NCBI GenBank assembly: GCA_030544235.1
Contig: CM060470.1
Location: 11,805,356 to 11,869,355 of the forward strand
DNA length: 64,000 bases
Reading direction: 5' to 3'
DNA from: Lepturacanthus savala
Lineage: Eukaryota > Chordata > Actinopteri > Scombriformes > Trichiuridae
Shown here piece after piece: positions 10,911-22,303 of the stretch (positions are counted from its first letter, which is position 1; every line of letters begins with the position of its first letter). Under the pieces are notes generated by a model. That model did not search any database and had not been told where the DNA came from. It saw nothing but the letters and a program-made list of their open reading frames with translations. A program made the translations under genes and the position numbers.

Positions 10911-11465
10911 GGTCAGAGACTGTTTAAAGAATTCGCAGCACTCGCTAAAACGATTGATTTAAAATATGGATTAATAACTCCATTTGGGTAACAACGGAGA
11001 ATGTGTGATCCTTGTATAGCGCTGCTTGTATGGCTTTACACCCCATGGGAAGAGTGATTGGCTGGTGAATGGGTGTCTTTGAGTTACTATCCCTGCTCCC
11101 ATGAGCATTGCCATTTCTCTGGTTTCACTCGCTGAGAGCAGCCTGCTTGAATTGGCCGGGGGCCCGAGGCTTCCTATAGGCCCTAAACTCAACAAAGCTT
11201 TTATGACACAGGCAGGTTCAGCCGCTCCACAGTGAAAGAAGGGGAATTATCACGGCAGACAATATTTCCTGCAGCAGAGATCTGTAGGCAGAGAAAAACC
11301 TTTTAAAAAAGCTTTGTTTTTGCCACTTGAAATATGACTGTGCTGCCCATTATGTGGGATAAGCAATCCCAGTTTTGAGCACTGTTGCTTTTGTTTCAGG
11401 CATTCACGTCGTCTAACACTTGATGACAGTTTATCTGTTGAATTCAGAGTTTGATTGTACATATT
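10911..11465. other. Unique sequence, no gene seen
   Basis: Balanced composition with no recognised repeat. Open frames of 74 and 119 codons on the minus strand (10971-11195, 11250-11609) lack domains, and the second overlaps the LINE fragment to the right. Confidence 0.45.
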
Positions 11466-11469
11466 GGCA

Positions 11470-11775
11470 CTGAAAAGAGCACCTGGATGTGTCTGATTAC
11501 GATGCCTCCTGGACCTCTGGAGGTATTCTGGGCACATGCTTTTGGGAGGAGACCACGGGCAGACCCAGAACACACTGGAGGGATTATATATCCCATCTGG
11601 CATGGGCATGCCTCGGGATCCCCCAGGAAGAGCTGGAGGACGTGGCTGGAGAGAGGGACATCTGGGCTGCCTTACTTAACCTGCTGCCACTGTGGCTTGG
11701 ACCCGGATAAGAGAAAATTAAAATTAATGTGGCTGCTTTTTTGCCGATGATGTAGTTCTATTGGCTTCACGGTAC
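11470..11775 (+). pseudogene. LINE fragment: ORF C-terminus plus displaced RT box
   Basis: The open frame at 11489-11710 encodes the C-terminal end of a non-LTR retrotransposon protein common in teleosts, with GRPRTHWRDYISHLAW near its middle and EELEDVAGERDIWAALLNLL before the stop. About 30 bases downstream, in another frame at about 11740-11772, lies FADDVVLLAS, the reverse transcriptase catalytic box (the two Asp of the xxDD motif). In an intact element the catalytic box comes before the C-terminus, so this copy is rearranged or made of two fragments. It is a dead copy; I suspect an RTE/Rex3-like clade but am not sure. Confidence 0.75.
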
Positions 11776-12644
11776 TGTCACCCCCAGTGGGTGCTGGGAC
11801 ACTTAACTTAGCTCATTAAAGTGTTTGACCTCCAAGACCATTACACCCCGCTGCAAAAATGTGAAGTTGCCCTCTTCAGTTTGGCAGCAAGTAGCTTTGT
11901 GGCATTCAACAAGGGGAATAGTTTGGGTATCTCGTGGTGTTGTTCAAAAGTAGGAGCATAAATTGCAATACTTGGTGTCTTTGTACTGCATTTATGTTAA
12001 TTCCCAATAGTTTCCTTCTGTGAAAATAAAAAACAATAATTAATAAATGGTTTGAATTGCAATACATTCGTGAATGCAGACTAAAAAAAAAGTTCATGGT
12101 TCACTTGGAAGATTTGACTTCATTCTCATGATGTGTGTGTGTGTGTGTGTGTGTGTACAGAAAGTGGTTAATTGCTGTCACTCCTGCACCTGTTCAGCGA
12201 GGACAATTTGCACATGTATAAAGGTATACACTATATGGGGTTAGATTAATCATTCATTGTTTTTTTATTGCTTCACACGGCTCGCAGTTAGATTTTCTCT
12301 CTGCTCTGATCTAAACATTTTAAAAATCCTAATACAAAATAGTAAATACAAACTAGACTATATTGTTTTATGATTTACAATCTGCATTGTGAGATAATAA
12401 AATAAACCATTGCGTCGTCCCTCCGTTACGGTCACAAAAATGAAAACCGTAATCCAGTTGGGACTGAGCTAGTTTCTTAACCTCACAGAAAGAGGATTCC
12501 CCAAGTAAGTATACAAGGCAGTTATTTCAAAAGACTTCTTAACATTTAGGAAGTAAACAGAAAAACTGGCACAGGCGACTGCACTGTAATTGCCTGATTC
12601 CTTTGACCGCAATTTGAAATAATCATGTTTTCTTCGTTTTTGTC
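11776..12644. other. Unique sequence, no gene seen
   Basis: It contains a (TG)n microsatellite at 12132-12156 and otherwise AT-rich text. Some LINE-derived sequence may continue to about 11900 but is too diverged to assert. Confidence 0.45.
12132..12156. repeat. (TG)n microsatellite
   Basis: About twelve uninterrupted TG units. Confidence 0.9.
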
Positions 12645-12945
12645 AAAGGAAGGTCAGTTTTCTAGCTTCTCTAACCAGCCAAACTGTTTTCAGCTGTCCT
12701 ATCATGATTGCACAAGGGTTTTCTAACCATCCATTAGCCTTCTGATGCAATGAACAAACACATTGTACCATGAGAACACTGGAGTGAGAGTTGCTGGAAA
12801 TGGGCCTCTATACACCTATGTAGACATGGCACCAAAAACCAGACATTTGCTAGCAATGCATATGTGTGTATTTCTGGTTACTTTTATCTTCATTGAAAAA
12901 AAACAGTGCTTTTCTTTCAAAAATCAATAAATTTGAACGGAACCA
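12645..12945 (+). mobile_element. TA-flanked MITE family, copy B (longer interior)
   Basis: From 12735 to about 12935 it matches copies A and D (tagccttctgatgcaatgaa and cctctatacacctatgtaga). To the left it carries extra interior (12645-12734, with ctaaccagccaaactgtttt and cacaagggttttctaaccat) that copies A and D lack and that copy C keeps only in part. Both inverted ends are missing or decayed. It is therefore a fragment of a longer, possibly autonomous, family member; no transposase frame is visible. Confidence 0.75.
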
Positions 12946-13147
12946 GACCTTAACCATAGCTTTGAAACATATTCATTTTCATTTTTCATTTTTCTTGCTC
13001 CTTAGTATGAAGGTCACAGAATAGTTAACATGGGATACTTTTTTAACTATGTCTTCTTGCTTCTATCATATCCATTGTTTGAAAGGAGGAATTCAATTCA
13101 CTAAGCCAAGGGTTAGATATAAAATACTGCAACTCATAAAGAACAGA

Positions 13148-13490
13148 TCACTGGAACCAATTACACTTCCATTCGCAGCTCCAACTATCCTGTGTTGTCC
13201 TTACCACCCAGGCCAAGTCTTTCCTGTTTTCTGCTGTGCAGCTGGCATACCACGCCGCAACACACTGGCAGAGGATGCTTTCAATTTCAGCTTGTTTGAG
13301 TTTCCTGAGGAAGAGGAGCCTCTGTTGTGCTTTCTTCACCAGGTGGGAGATGTTGAGGTACCGTGTGAGTTATTTTGTTATGCGGATTCCCAGGAAGTTT
13401 TCCACAATATCCAGCTCTTTGCCGTTTATACGCAGTAAAAGGTGTGGGCTTGCCGGATCGCCTGAAGTTCACGATGACCTCTTTTTTTTT
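13148..13490 (-). pseudogene. LINE reverse transcriptase C-terminal fragment
   Basis: On the minus strand the frames at 13472-13287 and 13339-13148 together read as the end of a CR1/L2/Rex-type reverse transcriptase: NFRRSGKPTP, then KKAQQRLLFLRKLKQ, then EIESILCQCVAAWYASCTAE and a trailing VVRTTQ. The frame changes between the two parts, and about ten residues between LRKLKQ and IESIL are missing compared with the sister fragment at 63120. No catalytic xxDD box remains. It is a dead, truncated copy. Confidence 0.75.
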
Positions 13491-13504
13491 TTTTTTTTTT
13501 TTTT
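13482..13504. repeat. Poly(T) tract, 23 nt
   Basis: Uninterrupted T run at the upstream side of the minus-strand LINE fragment, so it is not that element's poly(A) tail. Confidence 0.95.
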
Positions 13505-14514
13505 CTGGTCTTCGGGACCAGGTTATTGTGTGAACGCGAGCCAGCTCACACAGACCTGGAATGAGATCTGCTCATGGGGCCCACATGGTCACCAGATCAA
13601 ACACATGGAGAGAGTTGAGATGGAGACTTGTTGTACGCTTCTTTAGAACACCTCACATAAGATGTAAATGTGATGCGTCTACATCTAGTGTTCTTGCTGG
13701 AGGGCATGTGGGGAGGTGTCAGCTAACTATGAGCATACGTTCTGAGCATGTCCAAAGTTCAAGACCTATCGGGATGATATCCGTAACGCTCAGCATTGTT
13801 CTAACATAGACTTGCCCAGGGACCCCATGTAGCAGTGAATTAGTATTGAAAGATGGGCACATACTTAGCGTCTTTAGATTCTATTCGCTGCAGCTCTCAA
13901 ATATATCACTGTTCATTGGCTAGGTCCAAATCCCCCTATTGTACTGTATGAAACAGATAACTCATTAATTACACATATTTAATATAGAGATCTATATATG
14001 GAGATATGTTTAGATTGCTATTGTCTGATCCTGGATGATAATTAAATTGTCCTCTTTTTGTGTACTACTTTTTTGTCTATGCCTACTCTAACCTGTCATA
14101 TTTAACATCCCTCTAATTTTTTATTTATTTTTTTTTTTACATATTTTCCATATATGGGAGGCACTGTTTTTAGGACTTTTGCCATGCCAGTGCATCTTAT
14201 TGTTGATTACCATGTTATTATGACAATGAAGTGTTTTATTTAATTGAACTAAATCAAATTTTATTGCACAGCTTACAGCTCACAGTCATGATATAATGCT
14301 GCTACGCATACATTGAAACTCAAGACATACACTTGTACGATATTAGTTTGTCACAGCAGCAGTCACAAGTGTAGACACAACAGCATCGGCGTCACTGTGC
14401 TGTACCGGGGTCATATAGGGTTTAATAAAAGAAATATTGTTATGGTATTGTTTCTCACGATGATGATCTTTTTGATGGTCCCCTCAGTAAGTGTTCCAGC
14501 AGTTTCTTGGCTGC
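13505..14514. other. Unique sequence, no gene seen
   Basis: The first 300 bases are balanced in composition; the remainder is AT-rich. Open frames of 136 and 82 codons near 13236-13809 partly read through the LINE and poly(T) and show no domain. Confidence 0.45.
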
Positions 14515-14600
14515 TGTAAAAAATCTAAAGCCCCCTGAGACGAATCTTTGATTTATGATTTTGGCCTATAGAAATTTTACAATTTAATTTAATAAAACTG
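14515..14600 (+). mobile_element. Retroposon 3' tail fragment
   Basis: The text gatttatgattttggcctat followed by agaaattttacaatttaatt resembles the 3' tail shared by some teleost LINEs and SINEs (gggctatacaaataaa type). A related tail occurs at 55585-55641. Only the tail is present. Confidence 0.45.
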
Positions 14601-15458
14601 ATTTGCTGCAGACAAAACAAAAGGGCACTGATTAAGCTTCCCAGTGCCGCTGTAAATGTATTAAAGAAATGCAACTTTGTAAAGTCCTTTTTTTTTTAAT
14701 TTAATGAATACTTCTTTGTATTAACCAAATTCACTGTGAGGGCAAGGGTCCGCATATATCATTGAAGCACAAGTTTTGCATTTCACCAATGCCTGCATTG
14801 CCAACAGTCTGTTAAATATGTATACACCCTATCACACTGGAAATGAAAGTCTTAAAACATGAAGCATACTACAGGGATTTTATTTGTCAAGCAGCACATC
14901 ATAAAAATCTCATTTGCTACTGAGAGAAATGTGGCATGCAAACAAAGGCTCTTCTTGGTATCCAGGGTTATAGAAGTAGGTTTATTTCTCACAGTCACAG
15001 TACTATATAAGTACCTCTGTAGCACTTAGTTCTATCTTATGGAATACATGTGTCTGCTGATAGAACTAGAGATATATCTTCTCATGATATTACCTCTTAA
15101 GACTGGCCATGCTGCCAAAGAATGTGTTTCGGTTTACACGTTTCATCACTTAGAAATGACGGCGTAAACCGGCGAACATTCTCTGGCAACATGACCAGGG
15201 TGAGATTTGAGATGATGAAGAGAGATGCTGAACTTTTCTCACACCAAGTAATACAGCGTCGGATGAATGACATATCGCAGCAGTCAGGTCGGGTCACAGC
15301 AGGCATCTCAGTGTTTTAATTCACTTCATTTTTTTTAACGTGTGGTACAAAAAGATGTCTTTGAAATGGATATCCATGGATATACATTCGGAATTCAAAA
15401 TAAATTATAGATATTCATCCAATGACAATCCTGGGAAATTGGGTCATTGAAGAGTATG
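14601..15458. other. Unique sequence, no gene seen
   Basis: AT-rich, with no recognised repeat. The 65-70 codon frames on opposite strands over 15097-15319 are mutual shadows. Confidence 0.5.
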
Positions 15459-15492
15459 TAAGTCATATAAACACTTGACTTTATATGACTTA
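15459..15492. repeat. 13 bp hairpin at the broken end of MITE copy C
   Basis: The arm 15459-15471 (taagtcatataaa) is the exact reverse complement of 15480-15492, with an 8 nt loop. It sits immediately left of the point where the neighbouring MITE copy loses its terminal repeat. Confidence 0.9.
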
Positions 15493-15494
15493 AC

Positions 15495-15829
15495 TTTTTT
15501 CAATGAAGATACCTTTAAACTAATCAGAAATACACTTTATACATTTCTAATGTGGTAAATGACTATTCTAGCAGCAAATGTCTGGGCTTTGGTGCACTAT
15601 CTACATAGGTGTATAGAGGCCCATTTCCAACAACTGTCACTTCTGATAGTGATCTAATGGCACAATGTGTTCGCTCAGTGCATCAGAAGGCTAATGGATG
15701 GTTAGAAAACCCTTTTGCAATCATGTTAGCACAGCTGAAACTCAAATGGTGGTAAATAAAAGTGTGACTTTTCATGGAAAACACAAAATTGTCTGGGTGA
15801 CCCCAAAACTTTTGAATGATATTAGTGTG
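15495..15829 (-). mobile_element. TA-flanked MITE family, copy C (truncated)
   Basis: This is the reverse orientation of copies A, B and D (gtgtatagaggcccatttcc at about 15610). The right end is preserved (gtgaccccaaaacttttgaa at 15798-15817) and passes into a long (TA)n array. The left terminal repeat is missing; similarity starts abruptly at about 15495. It keeps an interior block (15693-15740, ttagcacagctgaaa) that A and D have lost. Confidence 0.75.
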
Positions 15830-15835
15830 TATACA

Positions 15836-15836
<1 letters not shown>

Positions 15837-15900
<64 letters not shown>
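15837..15900. repeat. (TA)32 microsatellite
   Basis: Pure TA for 64 bases, starting within ten bases of the right end of MITE copy C. The TA target duplication of the MITE may have seeded the array, or the MITE may have inserted beside an existing one. Confidence 0.98.
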
Positions 15901-15905
<5 letters not shown>

Positions 15906-18827
15906 GTTTGATGTCACATGCAATCAGGCCCGGCTTTGTGAGCAAATCTGCAGAGCAGGCATTTAATTGGCATGGGCGGGTCCAGCCCTCAAACTACAAC
16001 AGATGCACATATGAAACGCAAGAGCAACAACATTTCTGCCACAGCACAAAGGCGCAGGAAAAACACAACAGCACATGACTAGAGAGTTGCATGAAGGCAC
16101 ACGCCGCGCACAAATATGCACGACGAAACGCCAACATGGCCGGCACAGCAGCAATTGCTTAAAGGCACAGTAATAAGCAACAACATGACCGCCGGCGTTG
16201 CTAAAGGCCCACAAATGCACGCACCGCCCGTCGAGAAACAAATACACAACACAGAGCTACGCCGCCGTTACCACTGAACAGCAGACGAGATGAACATGAA
16301 AAACAGTCTCCTCGCCGAGTCTGCACCGCAGCCGCTCCCTTGTTAATGATGCTGATTAGGCTGGAGACGCCACTTCTGACCAAGCCCATCCACGTTCTTG
16401 GAAGAAACCTGCATGTGATGTGTTCTGACTTGTGATAGGTCTGAAGCTATGTCAATCACATTTATTGGATTAAGTTTAGCAACATTTCTTTTTGGATTAG
16501 ACTCCATTATAGCATTAAAGTGTAAGATTTTTGTGCAAGGCAGTTTTTTTTTTTTTTTTTTCCATAATGGCCTACTATATTTGGTGGAAAATACCAAATG
16601 CTAGGCCTGCTTGGCTCTTCATTCCGCCTCTTATATTGTTTAGTCATTTTCAGCCATTCCAAACTAAGTGCTTCATTCGGGAAAAAAAAATAAAAATACA
16701 ACATGTCTTCCCCTGAAGCCATATTTGTTCATTACTGTGTCAAAGCTACCAAACAGATTTACAGCTGCACGCATGCAAAGATACCCGCAATGATACACCA
16801 TCGCACCACCACCACCACCGTAGCGTTATTGTAATTTAACGGGGAACTATGCTTTGAAGTGCGGAAATTGGAGAAATGCCTTACTCTGATTATTGGCCTT
16901 AATTGGATTTTGTGCTTGTAAACATATGGTTTCAGGCTCATGATATAAGATGCAGCAATAACGCGGCAACCATACAACCTTTGGTGGAGTCGACTCCGTC
17001 CAAATTGAGTTCCAGTCTAATCCAGGATGCGGCGGGTCCAAACAGTCTAATCCTATTCCAGGCAAAGAACAAAAGGCAACAAACAGTGAACACGTGCGAA
17101 ATGCAAAAGTTATGCATAAGACATTTCTTAAGAATGTGCGTGACCGAATGTCGGATTACCTTGGGAGTGCTTAACCTTTGAAAATAGTTGTTTGGTAGAG
17201 TAGTTGTTTGTCAGTAGTATGTAATAACGACCCCGATGATGTCAGTTAAGTCCGCTAACTCCGGAATGGATTATTACGCAAATGTAGCATGTGAACGGCT
17301 TTGATGCTTGACTGATGTCTGACTTCATTACTCCCATTGGGAAGCAGCACAGGAGAGAGTGGGGAGTGATGATACTGACTTTCTCCTCAGGGGACTGACT
17401 CAGAGCCTACAGGTGGAGCTGCTGGGGCGCAGCTTTCTGAAATACTTCATTAACAGCAGCAGCGATACCGTTTATCTGTTACAAGATTTGTAATTTGCAT
17501 AGAGAAAGCTGTCACGTTCAGATTTACTGCCTTCATTTGATCCCTTGTTGACCTTCTCATAGTCATCCTGTTCTCCAAGACTGTAACTGACTCCCAAGTG
17601 AATAACACTGATGCATTGTTTGCACAATAGTTATTTCTTCTTTTAGTGTATTTTCTGTTGATACGCTTCTATTCCCTCCAAAATTACACTGATATGCATT
17701 TTATATATAGATTATGCATTTTTATAGTGGTTTGTGTTTGTATCTTATGTTTCTCTCTCCTTTTAATTATACATTGATTAATAATGTTTTTTTCTTCTTG
17801 TATTTTTTGCAGTGCCATTCTATATTATGCATATGACAAAAAAAATGACCTAACCATACAGGTGTTTGGGGAGTGGGGGGTTCTCGCTTGCATATGTGGA
17901 AAAAGTAGTATAAAGCCTTTTGTGTCTTCAGATTGAGCTGTGTGAAATCTGATAAACTGCCGCAAGTGATGCCACTTGAGTCGGTGTCAGTTGGGGCGGA
18001 AGACTACAAATTTGGAAATGAAAAAAATCTGGGGGTGAGGTTACCAGACCTCTGTAGTCGCTCATCTTGAATGAATCAAATTGCATTGTGGCTAATGTGG
18101 GTGACAGATTTTGACAAGGAAGAAGAATGTGTGGACCAAAAAAAAGGCGATCTCTTTGGTTCTGCTGCTTGATCTTTATTTTTTTTAAGTATCCATTATA
18201 TGTCTGAAAATGTTTTATTGGAGTGCGGTGCTAATGTGGTGGACTTCTCTATAACCATGTGGTGAAGTGAGAATCAGAGGGTTTGGCATGCTCATATATC
18301 ATTCTAAATATTTTGCTTTATGCTCAGTAAACCCAGTATAGTCTTAAGAAAAAGAATAAAAATTGCCTATTGAATAACTGGTCGAGTGTAGTTTCTCAGG
18401 AAGTTTTCAATCCTGTAGTTCGTTTGCTCTGGTTTTAATCATTTGGGCTGGTAAACTTTGTGAATTTTCCCCTTTTTTTTCTTTTCACCAAGAGAATTGG
18501 ACCCAAATGTGGCACTACAAGCCAGCAGAGAACGTTAACTCAGCTCATTGGTTAAATGTGTGTGGGTTGGTGGCGGGAACATAAACACAGCAAAAAGGCC
18601 ATGAAGAGGCTCCTGTCTGCTTAATATGAAAAAAAAGGAACATACTTTGTTGGACTAGTCCGGATCGGACCTTAGTTCGCTGTCTGCCTATAGCTGCTAG
18701 CAAGTGACTCTTCCAGTTACCTGCTTCCCATCATGCAACACACACCTGGCTACGGGAACAGTTTTGCACAAACCTGCAGAGTAAGCTGGTCGGGTCAGAT
18801 CAGGTTTATATCACATTCCTTTCACCA
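15901..18827. other. Unique sequence, no gene seen; CpG-enriched 16080-16345
   Basis: The stretch 16080-16345 has clearly more CpG than its surroundings (roughly twenty by eye) and several short phrases built on CAGCA/GGCAC. A poly(T) run lies at about 16543-16562. Sequence from 17280 to 17480 is complex and unrecognised. Open frames up to 94 codons show no domain. No promoter, exon or RNA gene is supported. Confidence 0.45.
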
Positions 18828-19039
18828 TGATTCAAAGATTCGAGGAGATTTATTTGTCACATACGCGGCGATACAAAGGAGAACAGGCAGTGAAATGAAG
18901 AGGGTGCTCAGTTACTATGCAACACAGATTCATATCCAAGGGATCAACAGTAAATAGATCAAACAAGATTGAAATGAATAAGATAAGATAAAATGAAGTA
19001 AAAAAAAAAATACTAGTGATAAGCAAAGTACTGATTAGT

Positions 19040-19042
<3 letters not shown>

Positions 19043-19110
<68 letters not shown>
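19043..19110. repeat. (TA)34 microsatellite inside the LINE 3' region
   Basis: Pure TA for 68 bases. It is bordered by gattagt on the left (19033-19039) and actaatc on the right (19110-19116), which are inverted copies of each other, so the whole block can fold into one long hairpin. Confidence 0.98.
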
Positions 19111-19111
<1 letters not shown>

Positions 19112-19263
19112 TAATCTTAAAGTTAGATAATAAACTCTTCATACAATTCTAAAGATTTTCCAGGATTTACTACCAGTATTTACAGGTAAAGTGACCTGGT
19201 GTGTAAGTAAGAGTGACGGTGGCAAAAACAAACAGTGTGTGCAGTATTGCAAGATTGTCCGTA

Positions 19264-19281
19264 TGTGTGTGTGTGTGTGTG
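19264..19281. repeat. Short (TG)n microsatellite
   Basis: About nine TG units within the LINE fragment. Confidence 0.9.
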
Positions 19282-19445
19282 GAAGGTTCCGTAGAAGTGA
19301 AGTGTGTGTGTTTGAGGATCCGGATGGCCTGAGGATAGAAATTCCTCTTCAGTCTCCCAGCTTTGGCCATGTGACTGCAGAGGCGTCGGCCCGCCATCCG
19401 CAGTCTAAACACTCTTTTCTCGGGGTGCGAAGCGTCTCTCGTTGA

Positions 19446-22303
19446 TATTTCGGGTTCTCAGCTTGACCTTCCCAGGTATAGGGTGACCTGCAGGTTGGGT
19501 TCAGGTGCCCTGCAGGGCTGCGCAGGCTAAAAACACACAATATCAAGGCTAATGTGAGTGAGCAGAGCACATCTCATCAGTCACTACATTTTTTTTTTTT
19601 TTTTTTACATAACACAAGCCCCTAAAGGCCAGTTTCATAACAACTGTATATGGGACAGTAAAAACAGGACAACCGGGCTGTGGTGACAGACAGCATCCAA
19701 GCTGTTTACATTGGACTCAGTTGGACATAAACACACACTCCCTTCCTCCAATATATCCCCTCTCTCGGCGGCCTGTGACTCTGACTCTCCGCCGTTCGAG
19801 AGCGCACTACGTGGCCTCTGCTGGCAGACCTCTTAGCAGCGGTGCTGGGGCCAAAGGTCAAATATGTGACCTGGACTTGTCAGGATCTGCTGCGGGTTCA
19901 TCAGGACGTAAGATAAGCTCCTGGCAGGTCCCTCCGTCTTTCACGGTCACATCCAGAACCTGAAGTGTGTTGGCTGCGTGTGTGAAAGTATTCATATACA
20001 TACTGTAAAACACTATTAATCTTTTACATAGTGTATATATAGATAGTGCGCGTACGGGTGTGAAAGTGTGTATGCAAGTGTCCTCACATGACAAGCTAGT
20101 ATATGTGAGTTAGTGTAAACAGTGGTTGAAACGCTGCCCCAACATGGACCACAGCTCCATCTCACTCTGTGGTTTTCCACTCTTTAACGTGCCCCCACAA
20201 TCAATAAGTCTCCTGAAAAGCAGGCCAGGAAAAAAAAATTCCCATTTCTTTGCTTTGTTTCCTGAAATATGAACAAATACCCGCACGCCAACTAACTCAC
20301 TCCCATGGCTTCTTTTTATTCTAAGCAGGCATTTTTCTATCTTTCAGGTAAAGATAAAAACGCGATCAGACATCACGCCACAATCTCCTAAAAAGATAAC
20401 CGACAAACTTTTTAAAACGGAATGCCTCACAAACGTTTCCAGGTAAAAAAATATATACATTTTGCGTGATTTACGGTTAAACAAATTCTTTATTAATCTT
20501 ATACTGATCCTCTGTGTACTGCTCTCAGTTTAGTCCCTATCTGAAACTTCTTACTCTCTTCTTTTTTGGCCTCTATGATTTATTGAGTGGAAATTCTTAG
20601 TTGCTGTACCACTTAGCCAGGCTTATAGGTAAGACCACTGAGAAAGAAGTGGGCAAAACCGTAATAGCTAATATGTATGAAGCATGCACCTACCAAGGAC
20701 ATTAAAGCTGAGTGTGTTGGAGGTTACCCGGTTATTGTTTCCTGACCAATGTGATTTCATCACAGGTAGTTTGTCTAAAGAATTATGACATGCAATGACC
20801 AGCTAGTAAGCAAACAATGGAGTTGATGAAGGTCAGTGTCCAAGCTTCCATGTTCTCTGCAGCTTTTATTAGAGTCAAAATGTTTCAAAAATGATAATTG
20901 GGGAACAACCGGGATAATTCCTGCACATGTCAACGAAGAAAATCAGAATTCCTCCTTGTTTTGTATTAACAGAGAGGTGCGCCGCCACTTGTCTCCAGAC
21001 TCCCCTCGCTGCTCTGCGTCGTTAGATAGCCTTGACCTTGACAACCAAGCAGCCTGCCATCACACCTCATTAACATTAACAACAGTCTGCCTGGTGTGAA
21101 CTGCTGGCTATGGGAACCTTCTGGACTTTTATGACTCCAATTGGCTGTCAGGTTCTAACATGTGGAAAGAGGAAGTTGTATTATATTCACTACGAGGCTA
21201 ATGGTAGGCTGCATTCATGTTAGAAATGCCTCACGGTGTGCAGTGGTTAACACCCACACCTTTGAGCTGTGCAGTGTCAAATTCTGTCAGAACTTTGGGG
21301 AAACTATTGTCCGATTATACCGTGTAATGCCGCAAACGAGTGCGTTCATGTATCAACGTGATCAATAACGTGAAACACATTGCTTGACAAACGGCAGCTG
21401 GTTCATGTCACATTCCTGTTTCAAACTGATTGTCGTGATTGTGAAATAATGAATGATTCAATAACTTCAAAATACTGAAAAGGGACAATTGGATTTCCTC
21501 TATGTCTCTTCTGATCAGTTTCCCTTTTCCGAGCAATCACGTTCCATTCATCTGCAAGAATTTAGAGATATTGTCCACAGATGCACGGACTGCGACTGGA
21601 ATATGGGGGTGAGTGGGGGGGGGGGCGCAAATAATTTCAGGAAGTAAGGAGCCCGAGAACTAAACCGTGAACAAAAAACCAAGCACCTCCTTTGCATTTA
21701 TGTTTATGTTTCCACTGCAGCCGTGAAGATAAGGAAAATCTGTCCAATAACAAATTAAAAAGCGACAGCATGTGACATGCAATTTCCCGCATGACAAAAC
21801 ACATCATAATCAAGTTTACTGGTGTCCATTCAGGTGTATATTTATATAGATAATTTGCAGATTGCTGCTGCATGACTCTGACATTTAAAAATATGTTGCA
21901 AAAACAGGAAAAGGTACAAAGGAAAATTGATAACACCACACAACAGTTGTCTCCACGTAGCAACAATCTAATTATTGCCTTACAGGCATTTAATAGATAA
22001 CTGCACTGAAACACTTAGCAAACTCGGAGCAGGGACTTTTTTGGGTGCCGGGAAGTATTACAGTGGAACTAAATTCAGATGTTGTTGCCTTGAAATGTCC
22101 CCAAAATGCTATTTGCATTTGCCAGGGCTATAAATCCTTCAAATTTAACCGAGGTTAGGACACAACCTCGGCCTGGGGAGGTCGAGCAAAAACCGGTCGC
22201 TTGCTCCCGTGGACGTAGCCGTCCACATGGCAGAGCTGGCAGAGCGTTGTCCTGTCATGAGGGTTTTCTCATGATGTTCATCACATGGGTGTGAAGGCCA
22301 GGC
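19446..22303. other. Unique sequence, no gene seen
   Basis: A poly(T) run of 18 lies at 19589-19606. An octamer-like ATTTGCAT is present at about 22113-22120, next to gggctataaa, but with no transcript evidence this is only a motif hit. A small 8 bp inverted repeat (ccgaggtt/aacctcgg) lies at about 22149-22171. The open frames, up to 125 codons on the minus strand at 21637-22014, have no recognisable domain. Confidence 0.45.

Larger units (their letters stand above)
18828..19445 (-). mobile_element. LINE 3' end with RT C-terminal remnant
   Basis: On the minus strand, 19412-19300 encodes GRRLCSHMAKAGRLKRNFYPQ followed by AIRILKH, the characteristic end of a teleost CR1/L2/Rex-type reverse transcriptase ORF. 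Leftward from there the sequence reads as its 3' untranslated region, ending near 18828 where the plus strand has ttcgaggagatttatttgtc. A (TA)34 array interrupts the untranslated part. No catalytic domain remains: this is a 5'-truncated copy. Confidence 0.65.

Noticed and set aside
13482..13504. Poly(T) as the tail of the minus-strand LINE at 13148-13490
   Set aside because: It lies at the upstream side of the element, not at its 3' end.
15698..15901. Open frame ending in Tyr-Ile repeats
   Set aside because: A (TA)n array read as codons, fused to MITE copy C. Similar frames at 33817, 55736, 56631 and 57580 are rejected for the same reason.
22106..22140. Octamer ATTTGCAT next to a TATA-like gggctataaa as a promoter
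   Set aside because: Single motif hits in AT-rich DNA with no adjacent exon or transcript evidence.
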